Assembly (NCBI GenBank): GCA_021162325.1
Contig: JAGGYV010000143.1
Coordinates: forward strand, 1 to 7,189
DNA from: Desulfobacteraceae bacterium
GTDB taxonomy: Bacteria > Desulfobacterota > Desulfobacteria > Desulfobacterales > Desulfosalsimonadaceae
Direction: 5' to 3'
DNA: 7,189 bases
The notes beneath the pieces were generated by a model. That model was not told where the DNA came from, ran no database searches, and saw nothing but the letters and a program-made list of their open reading frames with translations. This document shows, piece by piece, positions 5,765 to 7,189 of this stretch. The position numbers and the translations under genes were made by a program. Each line of letters opens with the position of its first letter. The stretch's first letter is position 1.

Positions 5765-5904
5765 TGGCGTCGTGAAAAGTCCCATCTACTGCGTTGTAGC
5801 GATTTTTCAGCCATTCAAAATACTACATGTATGATTTCTTGTCTGAAAAATCACTACGCCTTGCCAAATTTTATGGCATTGGTGGAACTTTTAACTTAGC
5901 CATT
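5763..5904 (-). repeat. MITE-like dispersed repeat, copy 2 (inverted relative to copy 1)
   Basis: The imperfect ends AATGGC...GTGAAAAGTCCCATC (5763-5786) and GGTGGAACTTTTAAC...GCCATT (5881-5904) are inverted repeats of each other. An inner stem of 15 bp with one mismatch is formed by 5796-5810 (core GATTTTTCAG) and 5843-5857 (CTGAAAAATC). Read on the minus strand it has CACCAAT, TTGGCAAGGCG, a central ATAC-ATGTA-GTAT palindrome followed by TTTGAATG, and a GGGACTTTTCACGA end, in the order and spacing of copy 1. It begins within the epimerase stop codon. No T-run follows the stem, so it is not a simple terminator. Confidence 0.75.
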
Positions 5905-5961
5905 CTGGTACTTTTTTTGAGAGCATCATAAATTATTTTAAAAGGAGCTTTGATATTGGAC

Positions 5962-7189
5962 ATGGCAGATCATGCGGATATTCATAACTGGCAAAAAATG
6001 GCGGAAAAAGAATTAAGGGGAATTCCGGTTGATACTTTGACAAAACCCACCCCAGAGGGAATCGAGATCAAACCCTTATATACTGCAAAAGATCTTGAGA
6101 ATCTGGAGTTTTTAAATATTCTTCCCGGCGTGGATCCCTTTGTTCGTGGTGTTCGGGTAAGTATGTATACCAACAGGCCTTGGACAATCCGTCAGTATGC
6201 CGGTTTTTCTACGGCCAAAGAATCCAATCAATTTTATAGAAAAAATCTCGCAGCCGGGCAAAAGGGGTTGTCGGTGGCTTTTGATTTGCCCACTCATCGT
6301 GGTTATGATTCCGATCATCCCCGGGTGATTGGTGATGTCGGCAAAGCTGGCGTTCCAATTGATTCCGTTGAGGACATGAAAATATTATTTGATGGAATTC
6401 CGTTAGATAAAATGTCGGTTTCCATGACAATGAATGGTGCCGTCCTCCCGGTCCTTGCCGGTTATATTGTTGCGGCAGAGGAGCAGGGCGTTTCTCAGGA
6501 AAAACTGATGGGGACCATTCAAAACGATATTTTAAAAGAATACCTCACCCGTAATACATATATTTATCCTCCGGAACCTTCCATGAGAATTGTATCGGAT
6601 ATTATCGGATACTGCTCAACGAACATGCCCAAATACAATACGGTCAGTATCAGTGGGTATCATATGATGGAAGCTGGAGCAGACTCCGTTCTTCAGACCG
6701 CATTTACCATTGCCGATGGTATTGAATATGTTAAAGCAGCGATCGAAGCCGGGCTTGATATTGACGATTTTGCTCCGCGATTATCTTTTTTCTTTGGTAT
6801 TGGCATGAATTTCTTCATGGAAATAGCCATGCTCCGTGCGGCTCGTTTTTTATGGGCAGATCTGATGAAACAATTCAATCCCAGGAATCCCAAATCCCTG
6901 ATGCTCAGAACCCATTGCCAGACATCCGGCTGGAGCCTGACGCAACAGGATCCCTATAATAATATCATTCGTACAACACTCGAATGTCTTGCGGCTGTGT
7001 TAGGCGGTACGCAATCTTTACATACCAATTCTTTTGATGAAGCAGTCAGCCTGCCGACCGATTTGTCCGCCAGAGTTGCCCGAAATACGCAAATAATTGT
7101 TCAGGAAGAGTCCCATGTGACCCGTGTCGTTGATCCGCTGGGTGGATCGTATTATATAGAGTCTCTTACGAATTCCATAATTCAAGAAG
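5962..7189 (+). CDS. Methylmalonyl-CoA mutase, catalytic domain (3' end beyond window)
   Basis: The adenosylcobalamin enzyme that interconverts (R)-methylmalonyl-CoA and succinyl-CoA. The first 409 residues are visible and open to the window end. They cover most of the TIM-barrel catalytic domain; the C-terminal B12-binding domain, if fused, lies outside. Diagnostic segments are RPWTIRQYAGFSTA (72-85), MTMNGAVLPVLAGYI (155-169), GTIQNDILKEYLTRNTYIYP (184-203), SISGYHMMEAGA (229-240) and RTHCQTSGWSLTQQDPYNN (316-334). Tyr79 and Arg197 match Tyr89 and Arg207 of the Propionibacterium enzyme, and Tyr233/His234 match Tyr243/His244. Tyr and Arg at the first two sites favour methylmalonyl-CoA over isobutyryl-CoA mutase. 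ATG 5962 lies 14 nt after AAAGGAG (5941-5947); an in-frame TTG at 5956 has the better 8-nt spacing and may be the real start, adding two residues. Confidence 0.95.
   Translation, partial: MADHADIHNWQKMAEKELRGIPVDTLTKPTPEGIEIKPLYTAKDLENLEFLNILPGVDPFVRGVRVSMYTNRPWTIRQYAGFSTAKESNQFYRKNLAAGQKGLSVAFDLPTHRGYDSDHPRVIGDVGKAGVPIDSVEDMKILFDGIPLDKMSVSMTMNGAVLPVLAGYIVAAEEQGVSQEKLMGTIQNDILKEYLTRNTYIYPPEPSMRIVSDIIGYCSTNMPKYNTVSISGYHMMEAGADSVLQTAFTIADGIEYVKAAIEAGLDIDDFAPRLSFFFGIGMNFFMEIAMLRAARFLWADLMKQFNPRNPKSLMLRTHCQTSGWSLTQQDPYNNIIRTTLECLAAVLGGTQSLHTNSFDEAVSLPTDLSARVARNTQIIVQEESHVTRVVDPLGGSYYIESLTNSIIQE

Noticed and set aside
5383..5814. 143-codon minus-strand open frame over the epimerase
   Set aside because: It lies antisense to a clear epimerase with all metal ligands present; its product is Ser/Arg-rich with no domain.
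5796..5857. Rho-independent terminator after the epimerase gene
   Set aside because: The stem is long but AT-rich, with a 32-nt loop and no T-run after it; it is better explained as the core of the dispersed repeat.

Overview
The window looks like a chromosomal segment of a mesophilic, probably sulfate-reducing, Desulfobacterota bacterium (Desulfobacterales-like). I infer this from the AT-leaning coding sequence, the methylmalonyl-CoA epimerase/mutase pair under a TetR regulator, the GAF-containing GspE/PilB-type ATPase, and the intergenic repeats with GACTTTTTACGA-type ends. This is recognition from memory, not a database result.

Layout. Positions 1-578 (minus strand) hold the middle of a PAS plus sigma-54-activator gene. 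Its PAS domain is broken by a frameshift and stop near 489, and it is cut off close to a strong bidirectional hairpin (586-627). Positions 666-1108 encode a small zinc-ribbon protein split between two frames. The split falls exactly on a correctly phased T TTA AAT heptamer followed 7 nt later by a stem-loop, so it is either a recent 1-nt deletion or programmed -1 frameshifting. A 21-codon stub with a near-perfect ribosome binding site (1211-1276) may be the remnant of the next gene of the same, probably mobile, unit. The left part is therefore a decayed accessory region.

Positions 1377-1598 encode a two-helix membrane protein whose stop codon is abutted by a MITE-like repeat (about 1597-1758) with 12-bp perfect inverted ends and an apparent 9-bp target duplication. 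Positions 1888-4212 encode a GAF - GspE N-domain - secretion ATPase fusion with no pilus or secretion genes beside it. A 450-bp AT-rich gap follows, containing a folded, repeated segment and two palindromes. The second palindrome sits on a good sigma-70 promoter for the TetR gene.

The right part is a metabolic cluster: a TetR regulator (4666-5277), methylmalonyl-CoA epimerase (5363-5764) and the N-terminal 409 residues of methylmalonyl-CoA mutase (5962 to the window end). The epimerase converts (S)- to (R)-methylmalonyl-CoA and the mutase interconverts (R)-methylmalonyl-CoA and succinyl-CoA, the core of propionate/propionyl-CoA metabolism. The regulator probably controls its own promoter and perhaps the two enzymes, although a possible promoter also lies directly before the epimerase. 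A second, inverted copy of the same repeat family lies between epimerase and mutase, so their shared transcript would carry a long hairpin.
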